Source of the DNA: an uncultured Alphaproteobacteria bacterium
GTDB lineage: Bacteria; Pseudomonadota; Alphaproteobacteria; Rhizobiales; Ancalomicrobiaceae
Direction of reading: 5' to 3'
NCBI GenBank assembly: GCA_937919435.1
Contig: CALFRR010000199.1
Span: 1-7,852, forward strand
DNA length: 7,852 nucleotides
Made by a program: the position numbers and the translations under genes. This document shows, piece after piece, positions 1 through 6,588 of this stretch (position 1 is its first letter; each line of letters starts with the position of its first letter). Under the pieces are notes generated by a model, which saw only the letters and a list, made by a program, of their open reading frames with translations, was not told the origin of the DNA and searched no databases.

Positions 1-2258
1 GGGCCGCGCCCACCGCCGCCCGGTCCGCTCGGCGGCCGCGGCGCGCGCTCGGCCGAGCCGTCGTCGCGGCGCATCGACAGGGCGATGCGCTTCCTCTGCA
101 CGTCGACCTCGACCACCCGGACGGTGACCACGTCGCCGGCCTTCACCACCTCGCGCGGATCCTTGACGAAGCGGTCGGCGAGCTGGCTGACGTGGACCAA
201 CCCGTCCTGGTGGACGCCGATGTCGACGAAGGCGCCGAAGGCGGCGACGTTGGTCACCGTGCCCTCGAGTTTCATCCCCGGCTTCAGGTCGGAGAGCGCC
301 TCGACTCCGTCGGCGAGCTTCGCCGTGCGGAAGCTCGGGCGCGGGTCGCGGCCGGGCTTCTCCAATTCGCCGAGGATGTCGCGGACCGTCGGCAGGCCGA
401 AGCGCTCGTCGACGAAGCGGCGCGGATCGAGGCTCTTCAGCATCGCCGAATCGCCCATCAGGGTCCTGAGGTCGCGCCCGCAGGCCTTCACGATCGCCCG
501 CGCCACGCCATAGGCCTCCGGATGGACCGAGGACGAATCGAGCGGCTCGTCGCCGTCGCGGATCCGGAGGAACCCGGCCGCCTGTTCGAAGGTCTTCGGC
601 CCCAGCCGCGAGACCTCGAGCAGCTGCCTGCGGCTCCGGAAACCGCCGATCGCCTCGCGATGGGCGACGATTGCCTCGGCGAGCGACGTGCCGAGGCCGG
701 AGACCCGGGCGAGCAGCGAGGCGGAGGCGGTGTTGAGGTCGACGCCGACCGCGTTGACCGCATCCTCGACCACCGCGTCGAGCGCCTTGGCCAGCCGTGT
801 CTGATCGACGTCGTGCTGATACTGGCCGACGCCGATCGACTTCGGATCGATCTTGACCAGTTCGGCGAGCGGGTCCTGCAGACGCCGGGCGATCGACACC
901 GCGCCCCGGAGCGACACGTCGAGATCCGGCATCTCGGCGGCGGCGAGTGCCGAGGCCGAATAGACCGAGGCGCCGGCCTCCGAGACGATCACCTTGATCG
1001 GCTTCGGTGCGGCCATCGCGGCGATCGTCTCGGCGGTCAACCGGTCGGTCTCGCGGCTGCCGGTGCCGTTGCCGATCGCGACGAGTTCGACCCCGTGGCG
1101 CTGGATCAGCGCCTTCAGCGTCGCCATCGTGCCGACGACGTCGTTCTTCGGCGGGAACGGATAGACGGTGGTGGTCGCCACCACCTTCGAGGTCCTGTCG
1201 ACCACCGCCACCTTGACGCCGGTGCGGATGCCCGGATCGAGGCCCATCGTCGCCCGCGCGCCCGCCGGAGCGGCGAGCAGCAGATCCTTCAGATTGTGGG
1301 CGAAGACCCGGATCGCCTCTTCCTCGGCCCGCTCGCGCATCGCCGCGGTCAGCTCGACCGACAGCGACAGCGACAGCTTCACCCGCCAGCACCAGCGTGC
1401 CACGTCGAACAGGAACCGGTCGGCCGCGCCCGGCTCGCGGCCGGCGGCGGGCACGACGATGCCGAAGGTCTCGGCGATGATCGCCTCGACCGGCTTGACC
1501 GGCCCCTCGACGTCGGCGTCGACCTCCAGTTCGATCCCCAGCACCTCTTCGTTGCGACCGCGCAGCATGGCGAGCGCCCGGTGGCTCGGCACGTCGGCGA
1601 GGCGCTCGACGTGGTCGAAGTAGTCGGCGAACTTCTCGCCGGCCGCTTCCTTGCCCTCCACCACCCTGGCCCGGATCCGCGCCCGCTCGCTCATGTGGCG
1701 GCGCAGATGTCCGACCAGATCGGCGTTCTCGGCGAACCGCTCGGCGAGGATGTCGCGGGCCCCGTCGAGTGCCGCCTTCACGTCGGCGACCTCCTCGGTG
1801 ACGAACCCGGCGGCGAGCGCCTTCGGGTCGACCGAGCGATCGTCGAAAATCCGTTCGGCGAGCGGTCCCAGCCCCTTCTCGCGGGCGATCTCGGCGCGGG
1901 TCCGCCGCTTCGGCCGGAACGGCAGCCAGAGGTCTTCGATCTCGGCCTTGGTGGTGGCGGCGGCGAGCCTGCCCGCCAGGGCGTCGTCGAGCTTGCCCTG
2001 GGCGCGGATGCCCTCGGTGACCGCGGCGCGCCGCGCCTCGAGCTCGCGCAGATAGGCGAGCCGTTCCTCGAGCGTCCGGAGCTGGGTGTCGTCGAGCCCG
2101 CCGGTCGCTTCCTTGCGGTAGCGCGCCACGAAGGGGACGGTCGCGCCTTCGTCGAGCAGGTCGACGGCCGCGGTCACTTGCGCCGGCCGCGCGCCGATCT
2201 CGGCGGCGATCGCGGCGGTGATGCGGGCGGCGACGGCGGGATCGATGGGGTGGCTCAT
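1..2258 (-). CDS. tex: Tex-family S1 RNA-binding transcription accessory protein (C-terminus cut by window edge)
   Basis: Tex proteins are cytoplasmic nucleic-acid-binding proteins linked to transcription and RNA processing. The reverse strand reads open from ATG at 2258 to the left edge, 752 codons, close to the family's usual 770-790. Landmarks: the basic N-domain motif PFRPKRRTR (about residues 113-121); the YqgF/RNase H-like domain opening with MGLDPGIRTG (338 on), with D341 in the usual acidic position; GQYQHDVDQ (about 478-486); a helix-hairpin-helix segment starting VGVDLNTAS (504); and an S1 domain (about 662-730) with the AFGAFVDIGVHQDGLVHVS motif. A Gly/Pro/Arg-rich tail follows and continues off the window. 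The start is supported by a Shine-Dalgarno ACCTC on the plus strand (GAGGT sense, 2264-2268), 5 bases upstream. The residue-by-residue match to E. coli Tex, from memory, is very strong. The gene is divergent from the 2396-3167 pair. Confidence 0.97.
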   Translation of the reverse strand, partial: MSHPIDPAVAARITAAIAAEIGARPAQVTAAVDLLDEGATVPFVARYRKEATGGLDDTQLRTLEERLAYLRELEARRAAVTEGIRAQGKLDDALAGRLAAATTKAEIEDLWLPFRPKRRTRAEIAREKGLGPLAERIFDDRSVDPKALAAGFVTEEVADVKAALDGARDILAERFAENADLVGHLRRHMSERARIRARVVEGKEAAGEKFADYFDHVERLADVPSHRALAMLRGRNEEVLGIELEVDADVEGPVKPVEAIIAETFGIVVPAAGREPGAADRFLFDVARWCWRVKLSLSLSVELTAAMRERAEEEAIRVFAHNLKDLLLAAPAGARATMGLDPGIRTGVKVAVVDRTSKVVATTTVYPFPPKNDVVGTMATLKALIQRHGVELVAIGNGTGSRETDRLTAETIAAMAAPKPIKVIVSEAGASVYSASALAAAEMPDLDVSLRGAVSIARRLQDPLAELVKIDPKSIGVGQYQHDVDQTRLAKALDAVVEDAVNAVGVDLNTASASLLARVSGLGTSLAEAIVAHREAIGGFRSRRQLLEVSRLGPKTFEQAAGFLRIRDGDEPLDSSSVHPEAYGVARAIVKACGRDLRTLMGDSAMLKSLDPRRFVDERFGLPTVRDILGELEKPGRDPRPSFRTAKLADGVEALSDLKPGMKLEGTVTNVAAFGAFVDIGVHQDGLVHVSQLADRFVKDPREVVKAGDVVTVRVVEVDVQRKRIALSMRRDDGSAERAPRPPSGPGGGGRG

Positions 2259-2329
2259 GAACTACCTCGGACACTGTGCTTCGATGTCGCCCCCCGGAGC
2301 GTGCGGTCGTGGCTCGTCCGAGGCGCCGG

Positions 2330-2344
2330 ATCGCCGATGGCGAT
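2330..2344. promoter_or_regulatory. 15-bp palindrome, candidate operator in the tex / PIN-module intergenic region
   Basis: ATCGCCGATGGCGAT is a perfect inverted repeat: two 6-bp arms around GAT. It lies in the 137-bp divergent spacer and overlaps the expected -35 position (about 2337-2342) of the candidate promoter for the PIN module. A repressor bound here would block that promoter. The symmetry is seen directly; the operator role is inferred. Confidence 0.35.
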
Positions 2345-2365
2345 TCCGAGGCCATCTGCTATCAT
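2337..2365 (+). promoter_or_regulatory. candidate promoter of the PIN two-gene module
   Basis: TATCAT at 2360-2365 is a good -10 match (4 of 6 to TATAAT). The -35 position, 17 bases upstream, reads ATGGCG and is poor, so the promoter may be weak or activator-dependent. Transcription would begin near 2372, giving a leader of about 24 nt that still contains the GAGG ribosome-binding site at 2384-2387. A GTG at 2372 would then be an almost leaderless alternative start. Confidence 0.35.
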
Positions 2366-2395
2366 CGAAAGGTGTCCGAAATCGAGGTTCGACCG

Positions 2396-2701
2396 ATGGA
2401 AGCCAAGGACGCCGTCAACTGCGCCAAAGCCTATGTCACTGATCTCTTTCGGGAAGACGGTGTCGGTGATCTTCGCCTGGAAGAGATCGAGTTCGACGAG
2501 CAGGCCCGGATCTGGAACGTCACGCTCGGGTTCGTGCGTGTAGGCTACGTTCGCGATTCAAAAGGGATGATGACGGGCTTGGCAGCAGCGCTCGAAGCCA
2601 TCGATTCGCGGACGCGTGTCTATCGAGTCGTCCGCGTCCAGGACGAGGATGGCCGTGTGCTTTCCGTCAAGCTCCGGGATCGTTCCCGTGATGCGGCCTA
2701 G
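2396..2701 (+). CDS. small protein of unknown family, candidate antitoxin-like partner of the PIN nuclease
   Basis: This gene encodes 101 residues and I do not recognise a named family. The N-terminus (about 3-19) looks like one amphipathic helix. It is followed by strand-like stretches: DLRLEEIEF (25-33), WNVTLGFVR (40-48) and YRVVRVQDEDGRVLSVKL (76-93). This helix-then-strands order, with a central Trp and a terminal 'DEDGRVLS' turn, resembles PepSY-like small domains; that is inference. No ribbon-helix-helix, AbrB or helix-turn-helix pattern is visible, unlike most antitoxins paired with PIN toxins. The ATG at 2396 is preferred because GAGG at 2384-2387 lies 8 bases upstream; GTG at 2372 would add eight residues (VSEIEVRP). 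The stop overlaps the PIN gene by 11 bases, so the two are probably translationally coupled. Codon use is less GC-biased than in tex. The gene is likely real; its function is unproven. Confidence 0.7.
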   Translation: MEAKDAVNCAKAYVTDLFREDGVGDLRLEEIEFDEQARIWNVTLGFVRVGYVRDSKGMMTGLAAALEAIDSRTRVYRVVRVQDEDGRVLSVKLRDRSRDAA

Positions 2702-3167
2702 ATACGTCATCGACACGAATCTGCTGGTTCTTCTGGTGATCGGTACGATCGACCGAGGCCGGATCGAGCGCCACAAGCGACTCGAGCGATTTCGAGAATC
2801 CGATTTCGATCTTCTTCTGAACCTGCTCGCGGAGAGTTCCGGAGTGATCTTCACTCCCCATGTCCTGGCGGAGACGTCGAATTTCCTCGAGAGCGGCACG
2901 GAGGCCGACAAGGCGAGAAATCTCGCGATTCTGGCCGAATTCGCAAAGACGGGAGAGGAGATTCACGTCCCGGCTTCCGAAGCGATGGACCGCCCCGAGT
3001 ACCGATGGCTCGGCCTGACCGATGCGGGGCTCTTGTGCTGCGCGTCCGGAGGCGGCGTTTTGCTCTCGGTGGACGGAAGACTCCTGCACGAAGCCGCCGT
3101 CCTCGGAGTGGGCTTCGTTCCATTCGACGTGGTGTCCGCGCACAGAGCCGCGGCCGAGCGGCTCTGA
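2691..3167 (+). CDS. PIN-domain protein, probable RNase of toxin type
   Basis: PIN domains are metal-dependent ribonuclease folds common in VapC-type toxins. This 158-residue protein has the expected acidic residues in order: D8 in YVIDTNLL, E61 in VLAETSNFL, D111 in LGLTDAGLL and D128 in LLSVDGRLL. The catalytic site therefore appears complete and the protein is not obviously inactivated. It is somewhat longer than typical VapC (about 130); the excess is a charged helical stretch after strand 1 (about 21-45). The ATG at 2691 is chosen because it places the first strand and D8 as usual; GTG at 2688 would add one residue, and the open frame extends further upstream without family-like sequence. 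It overlaps the preceding gene by 11 bases and has no clear ribosome-binding site, so coupled translation is likely. Its target (tRNA, mRNA or other) cannot be read from sequence. The domain call is strong; the toxin role is inferred from the pairing. Confidence 0.85.
   Translation: MRPRYVIDTNLLVLLVIGTIDRGRIERHKRLERFRESDFDLLLNLLAESSGVIFTPHVLAETSNFLESGTEADKARNLAILAEFAKTGEEIHVPASEAMDRPEYRWLGLTDAGLLCCASGGGVLLSVDGRLLHEAAVLGVGFVPFDVVSAHRAAAERL
3143..3166. terminator. hairpin at the convergent PIN / SorC gene ends, possible bidirectional terminator
   Basis: CAGAGCCGC (3143-3151) and GCGGCTCTG (3158-3166) form a perfect 9-bp stem with a 6-base loop. The element covers the last codons of the PIN gene and ends 22 bases before the stop codon of the convergent SorC gene. 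Neither strand has a T-tract after the stem, so it is not a textbook intrinsic terminator, although its placement between convergent genes fits a termination or 3'-end protection role. Confidence 0.4.
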
Positions 3168-3187
3168 TCCCGCGTCCCCACGCCGCG

Positions 3188-4135
3188 TCAGCGGATCCGG
3201 AGCAGTTCCTCGGCGGTTTCGGCGTCGACGCCGACCGCGTTGATCCAGCCGCCGGTCAGCGCCGCGCGCAGCGCCGGCGCCTTGGCGACGTGCATGGCGA
3301 CGCCGATTCGGGTCGGCACCGCTCTGAGCACGTTCGGCGGCACCGACAGGGTGCGGTCGTCGAAGGCGGTCGGGATCAGCGATCCGTCGGCGCCGTAGAA
3401 CCAGCCGCAGATCGTGCCGACCGCGCCGGACGCGGCGATCGTGCCGATGCTCTCCTCGGGGATCACGCCGTGGCGGAACACCGTCGCCCGCGGGCTGATC
3501 GTGCCGATCCCGACCAGCGCGATGTCGACCCGGCCCATCAGTTCGAAGACCCCGCCGACCATCCCGGTCTGCAACAGGTGTTGCGCCGCCTCGGCGCTGT
3601 CGACGATCGCCGGCACCGGCAGCTGCCAGGCCCGCGCTCCGAGCCCGAGCGCCAGCGTCCGGCAGACCTCGCTCGAATGCGAGGCGATCTGCGGCGCACC
3701 GACGCCGCCGATCAGCGAGACCACGTCGATGTCGGTCGATCGCGCCCGCCGTGCCGCGGCGGCCACCGCCGCCACCGTGTCGCCGTCGGAGACGCCGATC
3801 ACCGAACCGGCGGTCATTCGTTCCTCGACCACCCGGGCCACCGCCCGTCCCAGCACTTCGCCGATCGAGGCGCCGCCGGAACGCGATTGCACCACCACGG
3901 CGAACTCGACGCCGTAGGCGTGGCCGAGCCGCCGCTCCAGCGCGAAGTCGCGAAGCCCGGTGGGCGAGATCTGGATCTCGACGAAACCGAGATCCATCGC
4001 CGCCTTCAGGGCGCGACTGACCGTCGATTCGGAGACGTCGAGGACCCTCGCGATCTCGTTCTGCGGCATGCGTTGGTCGTAACGCATCTGGGCGATCCGC
4101 AGGATCGTCTCGTCGTCTCGTCGATGTCGCGCCAT
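3188..4135 (-). CDS. SorC/DeoR-type sugar-binding transcriptional regulator
   Basis: This is a 315-residue cytoplasmic DNA-binding regulator, the normal length for the SorC family. The N-terminal helix-turn-helix spans about 24-45 (MPQNEIARVLDVSESTVSRA). Residues from about 55 to the end form the sugar(-phosphate)-binding domain; recognisable pieces are VIGVSDGDTV (112-121), LIGGVGAP (141-148), the IALVGIGT core (205-212) and the C-terminal signature GWINAVGVDAETAEELL. The ATG at 4135 gives the standard N-terminus; an in-frame ATG at 4183 would add 16 residues but has no ribosome-binding site. The gene lies 133 bases downstream of a D-lyxose isomerase on the same strand. By family precedent the effector is probably a sugar or sugar phosphate, and the isomerase gene is the obvious candidate target. 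The ligand and the sign of regulation are unknown. Its 3' end faces the PIN gene, 20 bases away. Confidence 0.9.
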   Translation of the reverse strand: MARHRRDDETILRIAQMRYDQRMPQNEIARVLDVSESTVSRALKAAMDLGFVEIQISPTGLRDFALERRLGHAYGVEFAVVVQSRSGGASIGEVLGRAVARVVEERMTAGSVIGVSDGDTVAAVAAAARRARSTDIDVVSLIGGVGAPQIASHSSEVCRTLALGLGARAWQLPVPAIVDSAEAAQHLLQTGMVGGVFELMGRVDIALVGIGTISPRATVFRHGVIPEESIGTIAASGAVGTICGWFYGADGSLIPTAFDDRTLSVPPNVLRAVPTRIGVAMHVAKAPALRAALTGGWINAVGVDAETAEELLRIR

Positions 4136-4171
4136 GTCGTCCGTCGATGGGCCAAAGATGGGATGACCGTC

Positions 4172-4200
4172 TCGATAGCACATCGGATTTCGCGCGTCAG
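4172..4200 (-). promoter_or_regulatory. candidate promoter for the SorC-type regulator
   Basis: Read on the minus strand, CTGACG (4200-4195) and TATCGA (4177-4172) are separated by exactly 17 bases. The matches to consensus are 4 of 6 and 3 of 6, so this is a weak candidate. Transcription would start near 4165, giving a leader of about 30 nt before the ATG at 4135. It would let the regulator be expressed independently of the upstream isomerase gene. Confidence 0.3.
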
Positions 4201-4268
4201 GTCCGACCGTTCGTCGTCTTCGCACGATCTGATCGGCGTTCGCCGCGACGGTCGCCGTGTTTCGATGC

Positions 4269-4958
4269 TCAGACGAGGCCGAGCATGCGGTAGTCGGCGA
4301 CGATCGGCCGATGGATCGGCTCGTCCTCCTCGACGCTGGGGAAGCGCGACACCGGTTCGATGAAATGGTTGTCGGTGTCGTCGTCGTTGACCGTCGACAC
4401 TTCGCCGACCAGACAGTCGCCGCCGTCGCCCCAGAAGGCGTGGACGTGGCGCGGCTCGAGAGTCACGCTCTCGCCCGGCGCCAGGCGGATCACCTCGCCC
4501 GGCTTCACCCGGCGGATCGTCCCGTCGGTCGCCACCTCGACCGGCGTCTCGCGGTCGAGCGTGCCCGCCGGCGTCAGTCCGAACAGCCGTACGGCGAGCG
4601 GCGCCCCGCCGCGGCAGACGATGTCCTCGGTCTTCGCCGCATGGTGGTGCAGCGGCGTCAGCTGGTCGCGCCGCGAGATCATGATCTTCTCTGCGTAGAC
4701 CATGCCCCGCCCCGTCGCCAGATTCTCCGGCCGGCCGTTGCGGAGCGTGAACAGCAGGAGCCCCACCCGGGCGAAGTCGCCGCGGCCGAAGTCGGTGACG
4801 TCCCAGCCGAGTTTCGGCCCGACGATCGCGTCGAGCGCGCCGGCCCGCTCGCGCCAGTCCTCCGGCGTCCAGTCGGCGAACGGCGGCAGCGCGAAACCGA
4901 AGGAGCGGACGAAGGCCTCGCCGTCGCGGATCAGGGCGTTGAGTTCGGAGCGCTTCAT
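4269..4958 (-). CDS. D-lyxose ketol-isomerase (cupin family)
   Basis: D-lyxose isomerase (EC 5.3.1.15) interconverts D-lyxose and D-xylulose; characterised members also act on D-mannose. The 229-residue product matches the usual size of about 227 and is cytoplasmic. The metal site of the cupin barrel is visible: HHH at 104-106 in LTPLHHHAAKTEDIV, E111 in the same motif, and H171/H173 in EPRHVHAFWG. These correspond to the His/His/Glu/His ligands known for the E. coli O157 enzyme. Other family-like segments are KLGWDVTDFGRGDF (49-62), YAEKIMIS (88-95) and VGEVSTVNDDDTDNHF (184-199). The ATG at 4958 is chosen over the ATG at 4994 because a strong AGAGGA ribosome-binding site (plus strand 4967-4972) lies 8 bases upstream and residue 1 then begins the family's MKRSE N-terminus. 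The gene starts 40 bases after the histidine kinase stop, so it may share its transcript. No sugar kinase or transporter is in the window. Confidence 0.9.
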   Translation of the reverse strand: MKRSELNALIRDGEAFVRSFGFALPPFADWTPEDWRERAGALDAIVGPKLGWDVTDFGRGDFARVGLLLFTLRNGRPENLATGRGMVYAEKIMISRRDQLTPLHHHAAKTEDIVCRGGAPLAVRLFGLTPAGTLDRETPVEVATDGTIRRVKPGEVIRLAPGESVTLEPRHVHAFWGDGGDCLVGEVSTVNDDDTDNHFIEPVSRFPSVEEDEPIHRPIVADYRMLGLV

Positions 4959-4983
4959 CGGACGGGTCCTCTCGGGCGGGAAG

Positions 4984-4998
4984 GCCGGCGTCACCGGC
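4984..4998 (-). other. small hairpin between histidine kinase stop and isomerase ribosome-binding site
   Basis: GCCGG and CCGGC flank a 5-base loop immediately after the kinase stop codon and about 11 bases before the isomerase ribosome-binding site. The stem is only 5 bp and no T-tract follows. It could partly separate expression of the two genes, or simply be chance in GC-rich DNA. Confidence 0.25.
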
Positions 4999-6492
4999 TC
5001 AGGAGCGCGACGACCGCCGACGGCCGAAGTCGGCGAGATCGATCACCCGGTCGGGGATCGTCACTTCGAAGGTGGCGCCCGGCCCGGCGTCGACCAGATC
5101 GATGGTGCCGCCGTGGGCGCGGACCAGTTCGGCGCAGATGGCGAGGCCGAGACCGGTGCCGCCGCGCCGGACGCCGCCCTGGAACGGGCGGAACAGGTTC
5201 TCCCTCGCCCGCGCCGGCACGCCCGGACCGGTGTCGGCGACCCTGAGCACCACCACCGATCCCTGCCGCTCGGCCGAGACGGTCACCCGCCGGACCAGCG
5301 ACGGATCGTGGTCGCCCTCCAGCGCCTGCATCGCGTTGCGCATCAGGTTGAGGATCACCCGGAAGATCTGGTCGGGATCTGCGTCGATCTCGATCTCGTC
5401 GGCGACCTCGATCGCCAGCCGGATGCCCTCGTCGAAGGCGAGGCCGTGGCCGCCGTCGCGCGCCCCGAGCAGCTCGGCGACGTCGCCGACCAGCCGCCCC
5501 ACCGAGATCAGCCGGCGTTCCGGCGGCGCCTCGCCGGTCTTGCCGTAGTCGAGCACCGCCCGCGAATAGGCGATCGCCCGGTCGAGGGTGGCGAGCAGCT
5601 TCGGCGCGAAGCGCTGGACGGTGGCGTCGGGCACGCTGGACAGCCGGTCGGTGATCAGCTGCGCCGAGGCGAGCACGTTGCGCAGATCGTGGTTGATCTT
5701 CGAGACGGCGACGCCGAGGTCGGCGAGGTGTTTCTTCTGGGCGAGCGATCCGGCGAGTTCCGTCTGCATCTCGGCGAGCCGTCGTTCGGCCTCGCCGATC
5801 TCGTCGGTCCGGCCGGAGGGGTGGATCACCCGCGCCGGATTCTCCGGATCGGCGGCGAAGTCGACCATCGACTGGGCGAGCCGGCGCAGCGGCGCCAGGA
5901 TCAGTCGCCGGAGGCCGAGGAACACCAGCGCCGCCACGACGCCGAGCAACACCGCCGACAGCACCAGCAGGCGCCCGGCGAAGGCCAGTGTCGCCGCCCG
6001 GATCGGCGTCTCCGAGACGACCAGATCGACGATCCGTCCCTTGTCGTTGGGCGGGCCGAGGATCCGGAGGCGCCGGCCGTCGCCGGCGAACATCATGTCG
6101 ACGACGTCGACGATCGGCGTCCACGGATCGAGCGAGGTCGTGTCGACCACCCGGTCGATCCGCGTCGGTTGCTCGGCCATCGCCACCAGCCGGCGCATCT
6201 CTCCGGTCCGGACCGAAACGGCGGAGGCGTCGAGAGCGGCGAGCAGATCGTCCTGGAGAGCGCGGTCGATGTCGCGGCCCGGCCCCAGCGCCAGCACCAC
6301 CAGATCGGCCCGCCGCACCGTCTCGCCGATCCGGTTGATCCGGAAGTGGGCGATCGAGGGAACGAACACCAGGAGTTCGGCGAACACCACGAAGGCCATG
6401 GTGAGCACCAGCAGCCGCGTCGACAGACGCGGCCCGTCGCAGGCCGAAGCCCGCCCGCCGCCGTCGCCCGTCCGCTGCTCCTGCCGCTCCAT
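4999..6492 (-). CDS. membrane-bound sensor histidine kinase with HAMP linker
   Basis: This is a two-component sensor kinase of 497 residues. Transmembrane helix 1 (about 26-46) and helix 2 (about 171-193) bracket a periplasmic sensor region (about 47-170) of no family I recognise. A HAMP-like linker (about 194-250) leads to the phospho-acceptor helix with H268 in SKINHDLRNVLASAQL. This H-box has Asp and Asn where the classic motif has Glu and Thr-Pro. The ATPase domain follows: N box FRVILNLMRNAMQAL (377-391), G1 VADTGPGVP (418-426), F box LFRPF (433-437) and G2 GGTGLGLAI (444-452). All key residues look present, so the kinase should be active. The ATG at 6492 is the last start that keeps transmembrane helix 1 with a normal short cytoplasmic tail; its ribosome-binding site is poor (GGGGAG abuts the ATG). 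No response regulator lies within the window. The isomerase gene follows after 40 bases. Confidence 0.9.
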   Translation of the reverse strand: MERQEQRTGDGGGRASACDGPRLSTRLLVLTMAFVVFAELLVFVPSIAHFRINRIGETVRRADLVVLALGPGRDIDRALQDDLLAALDASAVSVRTGEMRRLVAMAEQPTRIDRVVDTTSLDPWTPIVDVVDMMFAGDGRRLRILGPPNDKGRIVDLVVSETPIRAATLAFAGRLLVLSAVLLGVVAALVFLGLRRLILAPLRRLAQSMVDFAADPENPARVIHPSGRTDEIGEAERRLAEMQTELAGSLAQKKHLADLGVAVSKINHDLRNVLASAQLITDRLSSVPDATVQRFAPKLLATLDRAIAYSRAVLDYGKTGEAPPERRLISVGRLVGDVAELLGARDGGHGLAFDEGIRLAIEVADEIEIDADPDQIFRVILNLMRNAMQALEGDHDPSLVRRVTVSAERQGSVVVLRVADTGPGVPARARENLFRPFQGGVRRGGTGLGLAICAELVRAHGGTIDLVDAGPGATFEVTIPDRVIDLADFGRRRSSRS

Positions 6493-6526
6493 CTCCCCGT
6501 CGGTCTCCGATCGGCGCCGCCGCCGT

Positions 6527-6578
6527 GCCGGGATCCGGTCCCGGCGCACGCGACCGGCGGTCGCGGCCGTATTCGGCC
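6527..6578 (-). repeat. three adjacent perfect hairpins in the histidine kinase leader
   Basis: Stem 1 is 6527-6533 with 6539-6545 (7 bp, loop TCCGG). Stem 2 is 6549-6555 with 6559-6565 (7 bp, loop GGC). Stem 3 is 6565-6569 with 6574-6578 (5 bp, loop TATT). Stems 2 and 3 compete for base 6565. All lie between the candidate promoter (6589-6617) and the kinase start, in what would be a leader of about 90 nt. No T-tract follows any of them. The stems are directly visible; a regulatory role is inference. Confidence 0.4.
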
Positions 6579-6588
6579 CTGAACGGAC

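Noticed and set aside
2276..2395. N-terminal extension of the small partner gene to ATG 2276
   Set aside because: It would overlap the promoter and palindrome, begins without a ribosome-binding site and is Arg-rich junk-like; the ATG at 2396 with GAGG is better.
192..2543. Open frame of 783 codons on the plus strand across tex
   Set aside because: It mirrors the codon register of tex on the other strand; its protein is Asp/Arg/His-rich with no family features, as expected from antisense of GC-rich coding DNA.
2667..4181. Open frame of 504 codons on the minus strand covering the PIN and SorC genes
   Set aside because: It runs antisense to the PIN gene and out of frame with SorC; Arg/Gly-rich with no domain pattern.
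4702..6582. Open frame of 626 codons on the plus strand across the kinase
   Set aside because: It is antisense to a clear histidine kinase, with low-complexity Arg/Asp/His-rich translation; a shadow.
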